A stretch of DNA of 17,634 nucleotides from Pseudomonadota bacterium (GTDB lineage Bacteria; Pseudomonadota; Alphaproteobacteria; Sphingomonadales; Sphingomonadaceae). Under the pieces are notes generated by a model. It was not told where the DNA came from and made no database searches. It saw only the letters and a list, made by a program, of their open reading frames with translations. The position numbers were made by a program, and so were the translations under genes. The stretch's first letter is position 1. Each line of letters begins with the position of its first letter. The DNA lies in the NCBI GenBank assembly GCA_029781465.1, contig JAKOWQ010000179.1, positions 1-17,634 of the forward strand, given 5' to 3'. Below, in pieces: positions 15,993 to 17,634 of the stretch.

Positions 15993-16027
15993 CCAAGGTT
16001 GCAGCGCAAAGGGTGCGCTAACCTTGG
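15993..16027 (+). other. 35-bp composite dyad (terminator or leader element)
   Basis: CCAAGGTT (15993-16000) pairs with AACCTTGG (16020-16027), and inside it AGCGCA (16003-16008) pairs with TGCGCT (16014-16019), leaving a 2-nt GC bulge and loop AAGGG. Fourteen base pairs in total. It follows the TANGO2 stop by 17 nt and is followed by TTATTGG, a weak T-tract. It could terminate the radC operon, or be a binding site or leader hairpin for the next gene. Confidence 0.7.
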
Positions 16028-16055
16028 TTATTGGATCGAAGGGGAGGCCATCGCC

Positions 16056-17090
16056 ATGAGTACACGCCGCGAATTTCTTGCCGGGGCCGGACTGACGCTG
16101 GGGGCCGGACTGGTCGGGGTGACGCCCGCGCTTGCCGGAGCCGGCAATATCCCGCTCGGCGCGCTGGGCATCGGCAACTTCAACCAGTCGATGACCAAGA
16201 TCATCGCCCGCACGAATACCATCGTGGTGCCAAGCTACCGCTTCGGGGTGGTGATGCGCAGCGGGATTTCCGCAACCGGCAGCTCCGGTTCGGTACGGAT
16301 GGAGGCAGCCGCCGATCTGGTGGGGGTGGATGCGGCCATGCTGCGCCGGATAGCCGGACAGGCACACGGCGATTTCATTGCCCGCCTGCGCCAGAGCGGG
16401 CGCACCGTGCTCGGCTGGAACGATATCGCCGCGACCAAGGGGGCCGCCAAGTTCAAGACCACCCCGCCCCCCTTCCTCAAGCAACCCTTCGCCGATGCGC
16501 GCACCGTGGCGCTGACCTCGCCCGAAGGGATGCCGCTCATCAACCTGCACCTCGATGCCCCGATCTCGGACCAGTCGCCGTTCGAATTGGGCAACTGGCG
16601 CGCGATCAATTCGATCTCGGCCGAGCTCAAGGCTCTGGTGATGATCCCGACCGTGGTGCTCGATTTCGCGCAGATGAGCGGGAGCGGGCACAAGGTCTAT
16701 GGCGGCGATGCCAGCGTGCAGATCCGCCCCGGCTTCTACCTTGTCCCCCAGTTCACCCAGTTCAGCTTTTTCCACGCCAAGATCGCGCTGGCCGGAGACA
16801 TCGGCCGCCTGATCCTGACCGACCGCGCCGCGATCGGACAGGCGGGTGAGCTGGTCAAGACCGGCAGCCGCAACAACCGCGCCGAGATCGAGGAATGGAA
16901 CGCCTACGTCCGCTCGATGGAATGGTGGAACAAGCCCTGGGCCTCGGGGCCGCTGCGCCCGACCATGGCCTGGGACTATTCGAGCTATCAATACCGGATC
17001 GATCCGGGCCTGTTCGCCCAGGTCTGCACCGACGGCGCCAGCGCGGCGAACGCGGTTTATGCCGGAGTGGTCGCCGCCAATCCGGCCTGA
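16056..17090 (+). CDS. Tat-exported protein of unknown function
   Basis: A 344-residue protein that I do not recognise as a named family. The N-terminus is a clear twin-arginine signal: STRREFLAGAG (2-12, Arg4-Arg5) then a hydrophobic stretch and probable cleavage after ALA (25-27). The mature chain has a Ser/Gly-rich strand pair RFGVVMRSGISATGSSGSVRM (62-82), a helix (92-114), the conserved-looking TLTSPEG-like VALTSPEGMPLINLHLD (151-167), a stretch likely beta-rich (QIRPGFYLVPQF, 222-233), and a Trp/Tyr-rich C-terminal part (281-315). It has a single mature cysteine (Cys324) and no recognisable cofactor motif. Tat use suggests folding before export. The ATG has GGGGAGG 9 nt upstream. In-frame upstream starts lie in TANGO2 and are rejected. 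Confidence 0.82.
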   Translation: MSTRREFLAGAGLTLGAGLVGVTPALAGAGNIPLGALGIGNFNQSMTKIIARTNTIVVPSYRFGVVMRSGISATGSSGSVRMEAAADLVGVDAAMLRRIAGQAHGDFIARLRQSGRTVLGWNDIAATKGAAKFKTTPPPFLKQPFADARTVALTSPEGMPLINLHLDAPISDQSPFELGNWRAINSISAELKALVMIPTVVLDFAQMSGSGHKVYGGDASVQIRPGFYLVPQFTQFSFFHAKIALAGDIGRLILTDRAAIGQAGELVKTGSRNNRAEIEEWNAYVRSMEWWNKPWASGPLRPTMAWDYSSYQYRIDPGLFAQVCTDGASAANAVYAGVVAANPA

Positions 17091-17129
17091 CCGGACCTGA
17101 CTGCACAGCAGTCCGCGACGCCCACGAAG

Positions 17130-17153
17130 AATCGGAAGCCAGACTTCCGATTT
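17130..17153 (+). terminator. Likely intrinsic terminator after the Tat protein gene
   Basis: AATCGGAAG (17130-17138) and CTTCCGATT (17144-17152) form a perfect 9-bp stem with loop CCAGA, followed by TC. The stem is AT-richer than its surroundings and the T-run is short. It is about 40 nt after the stop. A second small dyad, GACTGC/GCAGTC (17099-17104, 17108-17113), lies upstream. Confidence 0.5.
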
Positions 17154-17209
17154 CACTTGCCTTCCCCTGCGGCCACGCCAGAATTCGTTGGGTTAGAAGG
17201 AGAAAAGCC

Positions 17210-17634
17210 GTGTCGGCGCTGCTCGCCCCGGAGAACACGCCGTTCGCCGTGGCACTGGCCTTGTTGGGGCTTCTGGTTATCGTTCAGGGGGTCGGTCTGG
17301 GGCATTTGTTCCCGGATCCGGATTTCGATCTCGATGGGGCAGAGGCCGATTTCGATGGTCACGCCGATCTGGGCGGCGGGCTTGCCAGTCTGCTTGGCTT
17401 TGGCCGGGTTCCGATGCTGGTCTGGCTGGCCTGCATGCTGGCCTGCTTCGGCCTGCTTGGCCTTTCTCTCCAGCACATGGTCGGGGGCATCTTCGGCGAT
17501 CCCTTTCCCGCACCGGCGGCCAGCGGTGCGGCCTTGCTGGCCGCCGTTCCCGCCAATGCGGTGCTGACCCGCGCGATTGGCGCATTGTGGCCGCACGATG
17601 AAACGACCGCCGTGCCGATCGACGCCCTGCTGGG
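17210..17634 (+). CDS. yqiJ: YqiJ-like inner-membrane protein (5' part, runs off window)
   Basis: The first 141 residues of a YqiJ (DUF1449) family protein, a membrane protein usually encoded beside a flotillin (YqiK) in proteobacteria. There are three hydrophobic helices (about 11-33, 68-90 and 104-126). The NTPF start (9-12), GFGRVPMLVW (63-72), FGLLGLSLQHM (80-90) and a W(P/I)..D segment (WPHDETTAVP, 127-136) match E. coli YqiJ as I recall it. The OB-fold C-terminal half should follow beyond the window. It starts with GTG at 17210, with AAGGAG about 8 nt upstream, a strong ribosome binding site. Function is not established, but it is associated with membrane microdomains by its flotillin neighbour. 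Confidence 0.85.
   Translation, partial: MSALLAPENTPFAVALALLGLLVIVQGVGLGHLFPDPDFDLDGAEADFDGHADLGGGLASLLGFGRVPMLVWLACMLACFGLLGLSLQHMVGGIFGDPFPAPAASGAALLAAVPANAVLTRAIGALWPHDETTAVPIDALL

Noticed and set aside
15831..17156. 441-codon open frame on the minus strand
   Set aside because: Antisense to the Tat protein gene, no recognisable motif, low-complexity GC-driven composition.

Overview
This is a GC-rich chromosomal window that reads as core genome of an alphaproteobacterium, most likely Sphingomonadales (Erythrobacteraceae, Novosphingobium or Sphingomonas type). That placement is inference. It rests on the gene order FYDLN-protein / aroA / cmk / rpsA, on an F0 ATP synthase operon (atpI-B-E-F'-F) without the F1 genes beside it and with separate b and b' subunits, and on sphingomonad-looking protein sequences. 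I see no transposase, integrase, CRISPR array or phage gene. No gene-free gap exceeds about 220 bases; the two largest (3599-3800 and 10366-10581) hold an rpsA leader and an atp promoter plus terminator.

Layout. 1-481 (-) is the 5' part of ffh. 567-642 (-) is tRNA-Ala(GGC), with its own probable promoter and a terminator that separates it from ffh. 741-1061 (-) is a zinc-ribbon/acidic-tail FYDLN protein, divergent from aroA-cmk (+, overlapping), a small secreted cytochrome c (+) and rpsA (+). A perfect 15-bp-stem bidirectional terminator at 5536-5570 ends rpsA and faces a SnoaL/NTF2-like gene (-). That gene diverges from gloB and an NAD(P)H:quinone oxidoreductase (+), an apparent operon. The F0 operon runs on the minus strand from a promoter near 10490 down to 7929. 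Next, also on the minus strand, is ydbH-ynbE-ydbL (14506 to 10582), the AsmA-like intermembrane lipid-transport module. Divergent from ydbH are radC and a TANGO2/NRDE-family gene (overlapping stop/start), then a Tat-exported protein of unknown function and the start of a YqiJ-like membrane protein that runs off the window.

Functionally the window is mostly housekeeping: protein targeting and translation (ffh, tRNA-Ala, rpsA), shikimate and pyrimidine metabolism (aroA, cmk), methylglyoxal detoxification (gloB), proton-driven ATP synthesis, and envelope lipid homeostasis (ydbH/ynbE/ydbL, perhaps yqiJ). The parts most worth a second look are the uncharacterised Tat substrate and the 35-bp dyad in its leader, the cytochrome c gene lodged between cmk and rpsA, the long YdbH with a proline-rich tail, the face-to-face overlapping promoters between the FYDLN gene and aroA, and the structured rpsA leader.
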